Shown: positions 1 through 6,077, numbered from the stretch's first letter. The stretch is 8,112 nt of DNA from Chloroflexota bacterium (GCA_023392645.1 JAEVYR010000536.1:1-8112), one strand, 5' to 3'. Program-made: numbers and translations. Notes: a model not told the origin generated them from the sequence alone.

Positions 1-112
1 GACTCGAATGGGCCGGCCTGTTTGAGTTGGGGAGGATTGGAAGAACTCGTGTCTTGAGGACGGGCGATGTGAGGCGTCGCTCCGGATGCTCGCATCTCCC
101 ATGCATGCACAT

Positions 113-255
113 CCTGAGCATCTGGACGCCGGAAACGACAGATGCCCAGGTTCGGCCCGTCACGGACCGTCACCTGAGCATCTGGAGAATTTTCCGCGAT
201 ATCAACGAAAACGATCCCACATGACCAGGACGCTCACGTGAACATCTTGAACATC
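113..255. repeat. Four copies of the octamer TGARCATC
   Basis: TGAGCATC occurs at 115-122 and 175-182, exactly 60 bp apart, inside a longer identical 14-mer CCTGAGCATCTGGA (113-126 and 173-186). TGAACATC follows at 239-246 and 248-255, 9 bp apart. A near-inverse copy (GATGCTCG) lies at 85-92. The direct repeat CCGTCAC at 157-163 and 167-173 (10-bp period) abuts the second copy. Repeated short words at roughly helical spacing in non-coding DNA suggest protein binding sites. No regulator family is recognised. Confidence 0.5.
177..211. promoter_or_regulatory. Candidate operator dyad and leftward promoter
   Basis: A 22-bp imperfect dyad spans 190-211: outer arms TTTTC (190-194) and GAAAA (207-211) around a central GATATC (198-203), with 8 of 11 positions symmetric. 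On the minus strand TTGATA (205-200) lies 17 bp from GATGCT (182-177), a good -35 but poor -10 match. A regulated leftward promoter is possible, but its target gene would be outside the window. Confidence 0.3.
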
Positions 256-263
256 CGGGGACC

Positions 264-287
264 GGCGCCGACATGGGGTCGGTCGCC
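264..287 (-). terminator. Hairpin after the reductase gene
   Basis: GGCGCCGAC (264-272) can pair with GTCGG (278-282) plus CGCC (284-287) across a single bulged T at 283, with loop ATGGG. It lies 27 nt beyond the stop codon of the minus-strand reductase gene, the right place for a transcription terminator. There is no T-run after it on the minus strand. On the plus strand it is followed by TGTCTTTAT, so it might also stop rightward transcripts. Confidence 0.4.
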
Positions 288-314
288 TGTCTTTATGCCA
301 TCTGGGAACCTCCG

Positions 315-1217
315 CTACGCGCTCTCGCCGACGGTGGTGTTGGCGAGCTGCTCGAACAACGTCAGCAGCGCCGAGTGGTCGAGGTCGCCCTTGCCGTTGG
401 CGGCCAGCGCGTCGAAGAACTGCCCGATCAGCCCCGTCACCGGCAGCGGCACGTCGTACTCCTGGCCGGTCGCCAGCGCGATGCCAAGGTCCTTGCGGTG
501 CAGGTTCACCCGGAACCCCGGCGCGAAATTGTGCTCGACCATCGACGGGCCGCGCATCTCCATCACCCGGCTCGCGGCGAGCCCGCCGTTGAGCACCTCG
601 ATGATCTTCGCCGGATCGACGCCCGCCTTCGAACCGAGCACCAGCGCCTCGCTCACGGCGGCGTAGTTGATCGCGACGACAACCTGGTTGCAGGCCTTCA
701 CCGTCTGCCCGGCGCCGGCCGCGCCGACGTGGACGATCGTCTTGCCGACCGCCTCGAAGATCGGCGTTGCTCGCTCGAAGTCGGCCGCCTCGCCGCCGAC
801 CATGATGCTGAGCGTGCCGGCGATCGCGCCCTTGTCGCCGCCGCTGACCGGCGCGTCGAGGGCAGAGGCGCCCTTTTCGGCCAGCGCCTTGCTGATCTCG
901 ATCGATGTCGCCGGGGCGATCGTGCTCATGTCGATCAGCAGGTTGCCCGCCTCCATCGCGCCGAGCACGCCATCGTCGCCGAACACCACCGCCGTCACGT
1001 CGGGCGAGTCCGGCAGCATCAGGATCACCGTCTCGACCTGCTCGGCGACCTCCCTCGGGCTGCTCGCGGCGGTGCTCGCCTTCGATTCCGCCACCAGCTC
1101 GTCGACCGCGCCGCGGCTGCGGTTGTGGATCACCAGCTCGTAGCCGGCCTTGACGAGGTTGCGCGCCATCGGCTTGCCCATGATGCCGGTGCCGATGAGT
1201 CCGATTCGTTCCGCCAT
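315..1217 (-). CDS. NAD(P)-dependent hydroxyacid dehydrogenase, tartronate semialdehyde reductase type
   Basis: This 300-residue protein belongs to the 3-hydroxyisobutyrate / 2-hydroxy-3-oxopropionate reductase family, cytosolic enzymes that reduce small beta-semialdehydes or oxidise the matching beta-hydroxyacids (for example tartronate semialdehyde to glycerate). The N-terminal Rossmann fold shows GTGIMG at 9-14 and strand-end residues HNRSR at 31-35; an Arg there usually favours NADP(H). The substrate signature DAPVSGG is at 121-127, the catalytic lysine is K174 in QTVKACNQ, and the conserved RKDLG is at 241-245. The length matches the family and no key residue is missing. I chose the ATG at 1217 because GGAAGGA lies upstream at suitable spacing; a GTG six codons earlier is possible. 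It appears monocistronic, with a promoter at 1282-1309. The exact substrate cannot be read from sequence: garR/glxR-like activity is the best guess and 3-hydroxyisobutyrate dehydrogenase the main alternative. Confidence 0.9.
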   Translation of the reverse strand: MAERIGLIGTGIMGKPMARNLVKAGYELVIHNRSRGAVDELVAESKASTAASSPREVAEQVETVILMLPDSPDVTAVVFGDDGVLGAMEAGNLLIDMSTIAPATSIEISKALAEKGASALDAPVSGGDKGAIAGTLSIMVGGEAADFERATPIFEAVGKTIVHVGAAGAGQTVKACNQVVVAINYAAVSEALVLGSKAGVDPAKIIEVLNGGLAASRVMEMRGPSMVEHNFAPGFRVNLHRKDLGIALATGQEYDVPLPVTGLIGQFFDALAANGKGDLDHSALLTLFEQLANTTVGESA

Positions 1218-1281
1218 CTGCTTGCGTCCTTCCACCGTGCGGCGGCCGCGATCGACCGCGCGGGCTGTTCCCTCTCCCGAG

Positions 1282-1309
1282 AGTATGCCCGTTTCCGCGG
1301 CACGGTCAA
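1282..1309 (-). promoter_or_regulatory. Promoter of the hydroxyacid dehydrogenase gene
   Basis: On the minus strand TTGACC (1309-1304) is separated by 16 bp from CATACT (1287-1282), a 5/6 and a 4/6 match to the housekeeping consensus. Transcription would start near 1275, giving an untranslated leader of about 58 nt before the ATG at 1217. A short inverted repeat (CTCTC/GAGAG, 1272-1283) covers the end of the -10 box and the predicted start point, where an operator could sit. Confidence 0.5.
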
Positions 1310-1356
1310 CCGGACCTGCGCCGCGGCCACCCGGTCGCGACGGTGGTGGGGATGGA

Positions 1357-1497
1357 CTACGCGGTGACAGCCGGGCGCGGCGCGGGCGGTTGGGCCGGGC
1401 GACGCTTGCCGCCGAGGGCGGCGGTCGGCCGTGGGGTGCGCACCAGCTCGGTGACGTAGCGGCGGATGAGCAGGTGGGAGACGATCGTGGTGGTCAT
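1357..1497 (-). CDS. Small basic protein, 46 aa, uncharacterised
   Basis: I do not recognise this gene. The ATG at 1497 is preceded by AGGAG with about 8 nt spacing (CAGGAGCGCATCCC then ATG). The frame runs 46 codons to TAG. The N-terminal 20 residues can form an amphipathic helix (TTTIVSHLLIRRYVTELVR), followed by a proline- and arginine-rich tail with GGKRRP near residues 29-34. It starts 28 nt after the stop of the 80-residue gene and is probably translated from the same mRNA. No cysteine, signal peptide or membrane segment is visible. Support is the ribosome binding site, the spacing and coding-like composition; a chance frame in GC-rich DNA cannot be excluded. Confidence 0.5.
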   Translation of the reverse strand: MTTTIVSHLLIRRYVTELVRTPRPTAALGGKRRPAQPPAPRPAVTA

Positions 1498-1525
1498 GGG
1501 ATGCGCTCCTGCTTGCGTCGGGCCA

Positions 1526-1768
1526 TCAGTGGACGGGCCGGACCGAGGGTTGCGTCGAGGGCAGCGACGGGCGCTCCGGCAGGGCGGGGGCGACGCCCTG
1601 GAGGCGGCGTCCGGCCGCGATCAGCGTGCTGCCGAACCGATATCGGACCCCGCGAGGAGACGTGTGGTCGTGCGTCGTGGCCTGCTCGGCGAGGTGCCGG
1701 TGCGCGTGCCACCGGTGGAGCTGGGTTCGAGCGTGCTGCGCGTCGATGAGGATGGGCTCGGGGTGCAT
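1526..1768 (-). CDS. Small histidine-rich protein, 80 aa, uncharacterised
   Basis: Function unknown. The ATG at 1768 has a strong ribosome binding site (GGAGGGCGACC then ATG, 6 nt spacing), which picks this start over upstream codons in the same frame. Residues 6-30 form a helix-prone, His-rich stretch (H12, H18, H21, H23, H25; nine His in all). Residues 43-58 (RYRFGSTLIAAGRRLQ) look like a second, basic amphipathic helix, and the last 20 residues are proline-rich. The two-helix layout with a G-x-x-L-I-x-x-G-R-R-L-like second helix resembles short hypothetical proteins I associate with high-GC Actinobacteria and Chloroflexota, but I cannot name a family. It is the first gene of a likely two-gene unit with the 46-residue frame. 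No convincing promoter was found upstream. Confidence 0.65.
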   Translation of the reverse strand: MHPEPILIDAQHARTQLHRWHAHRHLAEQATTHDHTSPRGVRYRFGSTLIAAGRRLQGVAPALPERPSLPSTQPSVRPVH

Positions 1769-2022
1769 GGTCGCCCTCCGGTGTGGTGGTGCGTCGCGGG
1801 CGCGGCCCGCGGGGACTGCTGGACCCGATCTGCGCGTGAGTCTGCGCCCCAACGTGCACCGGCACATCGGTCAAATAACGTATTCGCGCGCGGGATGGCT
1901 CCTTCGGTCCGGCTCGGAGACGGTGGATGAACCGTTGGGGGAAACTTCCGTACGGGAGGGGATCGTCCCCTCCCTGGTCCGGCCGCCAGTGCGCTGGGCC
2001 AGCAGGTCATCCGAATTTCGTA
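1769..2022. other. Intergenic region, 254 bp
   Basis: No supported gene. Overlapping frames on both strands lack ribosome binding sites and read as arginine/proline-rich shadow translation. The minus strand here must carry the leader and promoter of the 80-residue gene. TTGACC is present (1874-1869), but no acceptable -10 box lies 16-18 bp downstream. The region also holds the hairpin at 1954-1974. Confidence 0.5.
1948..1974 (-). terminator. Perfect 9-bp hairpin next to an 8-bp palindrome
   Basis: GGGAGGGGA (1954-1962) and TCCCCTCCC (1966-1974) are perfectly complementary around a TCG loop. The palindrome CCGTACGG (1948-1955) overlaps the left arm. The hairpin is 48 nt past the stop of the minus-strand membrane protein gene, so a terminator is the simplest reading. 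It has no T-run on either side, so it could instead be a leader structure or protein binding site for the small-gene pair. Confidence 0.35.
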
Positions 2023-2214
2023 TCAGAGGCGGTGGATGTAGCGGTCGAAGAGGTAGAGCACCGCCACCCCCGCCGCGATGCCGATCGCGGCGGCGATCAC
2101 GACCTCCCGCAGCCCGGCGTTCTCGGCGCGCAGCACGATGAAGTCGAAGATGACGACATTGACGAGCGTGGCGATGAGCATCGCCCAGACGACGGGCGGC
2201 GTGCGGAAACGCAT
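2023..2214 (-). CDS. Small two-helix membrane protein, 63 aa
   Basis: The ATG at 2214 is preceded by AGGAG with 6 nt spacing, which rejects a longer frame opening upstream. The protein has two predicted membrane helices: about residues 9-28 (VWAMLIATLVNVVIFDFIVL) and about 38-57 (VVIAAAIGIAAGVAVLYLFD). They are joined by a short charged loop (RAENAGLRE), with basic residues at both ends (MRFR and RYIHRL), which suggests both termini are cytoplasmic. No domain is recognised. It is transcribed divergently from the flavin reductase gene, with 115 bp between the two starts. Membrane character and ribosome binding site make it a likely real gene; the function is unknown. Confidence 0.75.
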   Translation of the reverse strand: MRFRTPPVVWAMLIATLVNVVIFDFIVLRAENAGLREVVIAAAIGIAAGVAVLYLFDRYIHRL

Positions 2215-2292
2215 GGGTGACTCCTGATCGGCGACCGAACAACCCCCGCAGCATGCCACGCGCCGGCCCGCGCGGCCACCAGCGCCCGGCGC

Positions 2293-2322
2293 TTGTGCGG
2301 GTGGGCGTGCTTCACCTATGAT
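2293..2322 (+). promoter_or_regulatory. Promoter for a leaderless flavin reductase mRNA
   Basis: TATGAT (2317-2322), a 5/6 match to the -10 consensus, is preceded after 18 bp by TTGTGC (2293-2298). The expected transcription start, about 7-8 bp past the -10 box, falls at the ATG at 2330. No Shine-Dalgarno sequence precedes that ATG, so translation of a leaderless mRNA is the consistent interpretation. Confidence 0.5.
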
Positions 2323-2329
2323 GCCGCCC

Positions 2330-2950
2330 ATGAGCGACATGCACTTCTACGAGCCCGCCAAGGGCCACGGCCTGCCCCACGATCCCTTCAAGGCGATCGT
2401 CGCGCCGCGCCCGATCGGGTGGATCTCCACCCTCGGTGCCGGCGGCACGCCGAACCTCGCCCCCTACAGCTACTTCAACGCCATCGGCGACGCCCCGCCG
2501 ATCGTCGCCTTCTCGTCGAGCGGCATCAAGCACAGCGTCGAAAATGCCGAGGCGACCGGCGAGTTCGTGTGCAATCTCGCCACTCGCGCGCTGGCCGAGG
2601 CGATGAACGCGACCTCGGCGGTCGTGACGGAGGACGTCGACGAGTTCGCGCTGGCGGGGCTGGAGATGGCGCCCTGCCGCATCGTCGCGCCGCCGCGGGT
2701 GGCGGCGAGCCCGGCCGCCCTCGAGTGCCGGCTGCTGCAGGTCGTCGACCTGGTCGACCTCGACGGCGCCTCGGCCGGCCACCGGCTGGCGATCGGGCAG
2801 GTCGTCGGCGTCCACATCGACCCCGCGTACCTGCGCGACGGGCTGTTCGACACCGCCGCGGCGCGGGCCATCGCTCGCGCCGGCTATCGCGACGAGTACT
2901 TCGAGGCGACGCCGGAAACCCTGTTCCGGATGCTGCGCCCCGGCGCCTGA
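2330..2950 (+). CDS. Flavin reductase-like FMN-binding split-barrel protein
   Basis: This 206-residue cytosolic protein belongs to the flavin reductase-like (DIM6/NTAB) family. Members bind FMN in a split beta-barrel and reduce flavin with NAD(P)H, often supplying reduced flavin to a monooxygenase, or act as FMN oxidoreductases. Family hallmarks are VAPRPIGWIST at 24-34, NLAPYSYFN at 42-50, KHSVENAEATGEFVCNL at 67-83, PRVAASPAALECRL at 122-135, and a C-terminal ETLFRMLRP at 196-204. Length fits the family. Two ATG codons at 2318 and 2321 are in frame, but they form part of the TATGAT -10 box, so I place the start at 2330. It sits alone, convergent with the acetyltransferase gene (23 nt between stops). 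No monooxygenase partner is adjacent, so the electron acceptor is unknown. Confidence 0.88.
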   Translation: MSDMHFYEPAKGHGLPHDPFKAIVAPRPIGWISTLGAGGTPNLAPYSYFNAIGDAPPIVAFSSSGIKHSVENAEATGEFVCNLATRALAEAMNATSAVVTEDVDEFALAGLEMAPCRIVAPPRVAASPAALECRLLQVVDLVDLDGASAGHRLAIGQVVGVHIDPAYLRDGLFDTAAARAIARAGYRDEYFEATPETLFRMLRPGA

Positions 2951-2973
2951 GCGGTCAGGGCCGTAGAGCGGCG

Positions 2974-3555
2974 CTATGCGAAGAGGAGGGCGATCGTCCT
3001 TCCTTCGGGGTGGGACCACACCTCGCGCAGCCCGGCCTCGCGCAGCAGGCCAACCTGGCGCGCGTCGATGGCCCAGGTCCGAAAGCACACCCGCGAGAAG
3101 GTGAAGTCCCCGCGCAGCCAGGGGATCAGCGCCGCCAGCAGTTGCCGCTCCAGGTCGGGGGACACACCGTCCGGGCGCGTCCAGAACCACGTCGCGGCCT
3201 CGCTTTCGCCGACGGCCGCCAGCTCCTCCTCGGCGCCGAGCCTCCGCAGGGCCGTGGTTAGCGGATAGACATATACGCAGCCGAGGCAGCGCGTGCCGGT
3301 GGGATCGAGCACAGTGTAGGTGAACTCCCGGCCGGCCTTGAACTCGGCCTCGTGTCGCTCGAGGTCGGTGCGGTTCTCCGCGGGCGTGAAGCCGGGGCGT
3401 GGCCACTCGCCCTCGGAGTTCCGGCGCAGCCGCTCCTGTGTCGCCATCACCGCCTCGTAGTCGAGCGCGTTGTCGGCCGCGCGAAGCGGGCGCAGCACGA
3501 ACGCTTCGGTCCGCAACTGTTCGGGAACCGGGATGTCGACGGGGTGGAATGGCAT
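2974..3555 (-). CDS. GNAT-like N-acetyltransferase family protein
   Basis: The 193-residue product looks like a GNAT-fold protein: RTEAFVLRPLRAADNALDYE (15-34) is the usual first strand and helix, FTYTVLDPTGTRCLGCVYVYP (78-98) matches the central strands, and ARQVGLLREAGLREVWSHPE (165-184) matches the C-terminal helix and strand near the acceptor site. The usual acetyl-CoA pyrophosphate loop (R/Q-x-x-G-x-G/A) is not obvious; VSPDLERQLLAALIPWL (131-147) takes its place. The protein may therefore be a divergent member with a different acyl donor or no activity. The ATG at 3555 has AGGAG about 7 nt upstream, which argues against an in-frame start eight codons earlier. It is transcribed away from the permease gene, and the substrate is unknown. 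Confidence 0.75.
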   Translation of the reverse strand: MPFHPVDIPVPEQLRTEAFVLRPLRAADNALDYEAVMATQERLRRNSEGEWPRPGFTPAENRTDLERHEAEFKAGREFTYTVLDPTGTRCLGCVYVYPLTTALRRLGAEEELAAVGESEAATWFWTRPDGVSPDLERQLLAALIPWLRGDFTFSRVCFRTWAIDARQVGLLREAGLREVWSHPEGRTIALLFA

Positions 3556-3624
3556 CGGGCTGCTCCTGTCACGTGCCACGCGCTGCGAAACGAGGACCGG
3601 GGACGCTGCCCCGGCAGGGGCTCC

Positions 3625-3652
3625 AGCATACGCGACGACGCGGCCATGACGA
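3625..3652 (-). promoter_or_regulatory. Candidate promoter of the acetyltransferase gene
   Basis: On the minus strand TCGTCA (3652-3647) is 16 bp from TATGCT (3630-3625), each a 4/6 match. Transcription would begin near 3618, inside a short inverted repeat (CTGCC/GGCAG, 3606-3617), leaving a leader of about 63 nt. Confidence 0.35.
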
Positions 3653-3679
3653 TTCGGCCGCGGGGACCGGCCCGCGGCG

Positions 3680-3688
3680 TGCTATCGT
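3680..3688 (+). promoter_or_regulatory. Possible extended -10 promoter of the permease gene
   Basis: TGCTATCGT contains an extended TGn motif and a TATCGT -10 box (3683-3688). No acceptable -35 box is seen 16-18 bp upstream. It would give a leader of about 40 nt before the ATG at 3734. Confidence 0.25.
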
Positions 3689-3733
3689 GCCGTGACGGGC
3701 TCCGCGAACGCGAGCCGGGGCAGGGGGATGGGA

Positions 3734-5035
3734 ATGGCGGGAGTGTCCACAACGGAATCCGGTCCGCCGGGGCTGGCGCGGAAGCTGGGCGTGACGGATG
3801 CCGTGGTGATCGGGCTCGGCTCGATGATCGGCGCCGGCGTCTTCGCCGCCTTCGGTCCCGCCGCGCGTGCCGCCGGCGGTGGGCTGCTGATCGGGCTCGC
3901 CATCGCCGCGCTCATCGCCTACTGCAACGCCACCGCCTCGGCACAGCTCGCCGCCGTCTACCCGACCTCCGGCGGCACCTACATCTATGGTAGGGAGCGG
4001 CTCGGTCACTGGTGGGGCTTCGCCGCCGGCTGGGGCTTCGTGATCGGCAAGACCGCCTCCTGCACGGCGATGGCGATCACGTTCGCCGCCTACGCCGTCC
4101 CCGGCGACCGCTGGGCGCAGCGCCTCGTCGCCGTCGCCGCGGTCGTCGCGCTGACCGCGCTCAACTATCGCGGCGTCACGAAAACGGCCGGGCTCGCCCG
4201 GATCCTCGTCACGCTCACCCTGATCGCGCTGGCGGCGCTGGTGCTGGCGATCCTCGTCTTCGGCAACCCGGACGCCGGCGCCATCGACGGCTGGACCGGC
4301 GAGGGAGGCCCGATCTACGGCACGCTCCAATCGGCCGGGCTGCTCTTCTTCGCCTTCGCCGGCTACGCCCGCATCGCGACCATGGGCGAGGAGGTCCGCG
4401 AGCCGACGGTGACGATCCCGAAGGCGATTCCCCGCGCGCTCGGCATCACCGTTGTCATCTACGCCGTGATCGGCGTGACGGCCCTGCTCGCGGCCGGCCC
4501 CGAACGGCTGGCCGAATCGACGGCGCCGCTGGTGACGGCGCTGGAGGATGCCGGCGTGGGCGGGATGGCGCCAGTGGTGCGGATCGGCGCGGCGGTGGCG
4601 AGCCTCGGGGCGCTGCTGGCGCTCATCGCCGGCATCGGCCGCACCAGCCTGGCGATGGCGCGGAACGGCGACCTGCCCGGGTGGCTGGCGGCGGTGCACC
4701 CGACCTGGCGGGTGCCGCACCACGCCGAGATCGCGCTGGCGGTGGTGGTGAGCGGGCTGGTGCTGCTGGTCGACCTGCGCGGCGCGATCGGGTTCTCGTC
4801 GTTCGGCGTGCTGATCTACTACGCGATCGCGAATGCCTCGGCCTGGACGCAGTCTGGATCGGATCGCCGCTGGCCGCGCTGGCTGAACGCGCTCGGGCTG
4901 ATCGGCTGCCTCGTGCTGGTCGCGACGCTGCCGTGGCAGTCGGTCCTCGCGGGGCTGGCGATGTTCGCGATCGGCCTCGGCGGCCGCTGGCTGGTGCGAC
5001 GCTCCTGGCGCACGCGGGGGACCGCCCGCTCGTAG
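3734..5035 (+). CDS. APC-superfamily amino acid permease
   Basis: A 433-residue inner-membrane transporter of the amino acid-polyamine-organocation superfamily, expected to import amino acids or related amines by proton or ion coupling. The unwound first helix is visible as GLGSMIGAGVF (27-37), preceded by the typical LGVTDAVVIG. The sixth helix carries FFAFAGYARIATMGEE (205-220) followed by REPTVTIPKAIPRAL, the classic cytoplasmic loop. RTSLAMARNGDLPGWLAAVHP (303-323) is the conserved segment after helix 8. About 11-12 hydrophobic segments can be counted and the C-terminus is short and basic (RRSWRTRG). Several in-frame starts exist: GTG 3692, ATG 3728 and ATG 3734. The run CAGGGGG (3721-3727) touches 3728 but sits 6 nt from 3734, so I prefer 3734. 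Substrate specificity cannot be assigned, and no metabolic partner gene is adjacent. Confidence 0.9.
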   Translation: MAGVSTTESGPPGLARKLGVTDAVVIGLGSMIGAGVFAAFGPAARAAGGGLLIGLAIAALIAYCNATASAQLAAVYPTSGGTYIYGRERLGHWWGFAAGWGFVIGKTASCTAMAITFAAYAVPGDRWAQRLVAVAAVVALTALNYRGVTKTAGLARILVTLTLIALAALVLAILVFGNPDAGAIDGWTGEGGPIYGTLQSAGLLFFAFAGYARIATMGEEVREPTVTIPKAIPRALGITVVIYAVIGVTALLAAGPERLAESTAPLVTALEDAGVGGMAPVVRIGAAVASLGALLALIAGIGRTSLAMARNGDLPGWLAAVHPTWRVPHHAEIALAVVVSGLVLLVDLRGAIGFSSFGVLIYYAIANASAWTQSGSDRRWPRWLNALGLIGCLVLVATLPWQSVLAGLAMFAIGLGGRWLVRRSWRTRGTARS

Positions 5036-5066
5036 GGTCGGGCTGAGATGCCCGAGGTCTCGCACA

Positions 5067-5118
5067 TCGTCTCCACCGAGACGACCCGCGCCTACACCAG
5101 GTTGGGTTCGCAACCAGG
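5067..5118. terminator. Two hairpins in a convergent gene gap
   Basis: In the 109-bp gap between the converging permease and oxidoreductase stops, TCGTCTC (5067-5073) pairs perfectly with GAGACGA (5078-5084) around CACC. Next, GGTTG (5100-5104) pairs with CAACC (5111-5115), extendable by two C-G pairs (5097-5098 with 5117-5118) past an A/A mismatch. The second hairpin is followed by CTGCTTTCTACC on the plus strand. Both structures can form in either transcript, so this is a likely bidirectional terminator, though the T-run is weak. Confidence 0.5.
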
Positions 5119-5144
5119 CTGCTTTCTACCCCATGCACTCGTGT

Positions 5145-6077
5145 CTACGAAAGGGTGGCATTGGGGGCGCTTCCTGGTGCGATCCGCGCGGCGACGATGC
5201 GTTCGAACTGCGCCTGACGGTCGGCCGGCACCTCCGGATCGCCGGCGAGGGCGTAGTCGATGGGCGGCCAGTAGAAGATGATCTCGTCGATGCCCATTTC
5301 GGCGAACGCGCCGGTATAGGCGTCGAAGGCGTCGATCGACGACAACGGATCGGGCACCGGCCGCAGCGCCTGCACCGACCGGCGCACGGTGGCGGGATCG
5401 CGACCCGCCTCGCGGCAGAACCCGTCCAGCCGCTCGCTCAGCCGCCGGGTTTCCGCCACGGCCTCCTCGAGGGTGACGAGGTCGTCCGGCCCCTTCGCCG
5501 GGTACGGCTGGCCGCCCAGGCTGTTCCTGCCGTTTGCGTGCCGGGCCGCCACCCGCAGCGCCCGGTCGCCGTGGGCCGCGACGATCAGAGGCACCCGGGG
5601 CTCGCGTACCGCAGAGGGGAGCGCAGCATCCCGCACCGGGTAACGGGGGCCGTCGCGCGTGACGACGTCGCCGCGCAGCAACGGCGCCAGCACCTCCACG
5701 TACTCCTCCAGCCGCTCAGCGCGCTCGCGCGCGCTCCACGCGGTATGGCTGAACGCGGGGTAGGGATGCGGCGGGCCGCCGGAGCCCAGCCCCAGCGCGA
5801 CACGCCCGCCCGAGATCTGCTGGAGCGTGGCGGCGCAGGCCGCCAGCAGCGAGGGGTGCCGGAAGGTGATGGCGCTCACCATCGTGCCGAGCTGGATGGT
5901 TTCCGTCTCCCGCGCGAGCGCGCCGAGCAGCGTCCACGGCTCCAGCTCGGCGTAGCCGGGAGTGAGCAGGTCGTCGTCGACCCAGGCGCTGGCGAACCCC
6001 ATCGCCTCGGCTTCGCGGATGCGCTCGGCGATGGCGGCGTAGGGGACGCGGCCGAAGCCGAAGATTCCGAATCGCAT
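5145..6077 (-). CDS. LLM-class flavin- or F420-dependent oxidoreductase
   Basis: The 310-residue product is a bacterial luciferase-like (LLM) TIM-barrel oxidoreductase using reduced FMN or coenzyme F420. The first strand and helix (RFGIFGFGRVPYAAIAERI, then EAEAMGFASAWVDDDLL at 23-38) are followed by TIQLGTMVSAITFRHPSLLA (60-79), LQQISGGRVALGLGSGG (85-101, cofactor-binding loop) and VPLIVAAHGDRALRVAARHANG (162-183). All are standard LLM landmarks, and the length is slightly short but complete. The ATG at 6077 has GGAGG with 6 nt spacing; the longer open frame upstream overlaps the preceding gene in another frame and is rejected. It lies 25 nt after the cysteine synthase remnant and shares its promoter. 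LLM proteins act on very diverse substrates, and F420 versus FMN use cannot be decided from this window. Confidence 0.88.
   Translation of the reverse strand: MRFGIFGFGRVPYAAIAERIREAEAMGFASAWVDDDLLTPGYAELEPWTLLGALARETETIQLGTMVSAITFRHPSLLAACAATLQQISGGRVALGLGSGGPPHPYPAFSHTAWSARERAERLEEYVEVLAPLLRGDVVTRDGPRYPVRDAALPSAVREPRVPLIVAAHGDRALRVAARHANGRNSLGGQPYPAKGPDDLVTLEEAVAETRRLSERLDGFCREAGRDPATVRRSVQALRPVPDPLSSIDAFDAYTGAFAEMGIDEIIFYWPPIDYALAGDPEVPADRQAQFERIVAARIAPGSAPNATLS

Larger units (their letters stand above)
1..263. other. Gene-free left edge with operator-like repeats
   Basis: I find no convincing coding region here on either strand. A 65-codon plus-strand frame starting with TTG at 27 has no well-spaced ribosome binding site, no recognisable domain, and contains the same peptide (LSIW) twice only because of a DNA repeat. 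The stretch is locally AT-richer (about 186-215) and carries several short repeats and a dyad, listed separately. No plus-strand gene follows until 2330 and the first gene to the right runs toward this region, so the likeliest role is the control region of a leftward gene beyond the window edge. That role is inferred from layout only. Confidence 0.5.

Noticed and set aside
27..224. 65-codon plus-strand frame at the left edge
   Set aside because: TTG start with poor spacing to any ribosome binding site, no recognisable domain, and its internal peptide repeat only reflects the DNA repeat.
273..1367. 364-codon plus-strand frame
   Set aside because: Antisense shadow of the hydroxyacid dehydrogenase gene; Arg/His/Ala-rich, with no domain or ribosome binding site.
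2312..3406. 364-codon minus-strand frame
   Set aside because: Runs through two recognised genes (flavin reductase on the other strand, acetyltransferase in another frame); composition is non-protein-like.
3569..5113. 514-codon minus-strand frame, the longest in the window
   Set aside because: Lies opposite the well-recognised permease and has low-complexity Arg/Asp/Gly/Glu composition typical of GC-rich antisense frames.
5097..5118. GGTTCG-containing hairpin resembling a tRNA T-arm
   Set aside because: No acceptor, D or anticodon arms are present at tRNA distances; a terminator hairpin in a convergent gap explains it.
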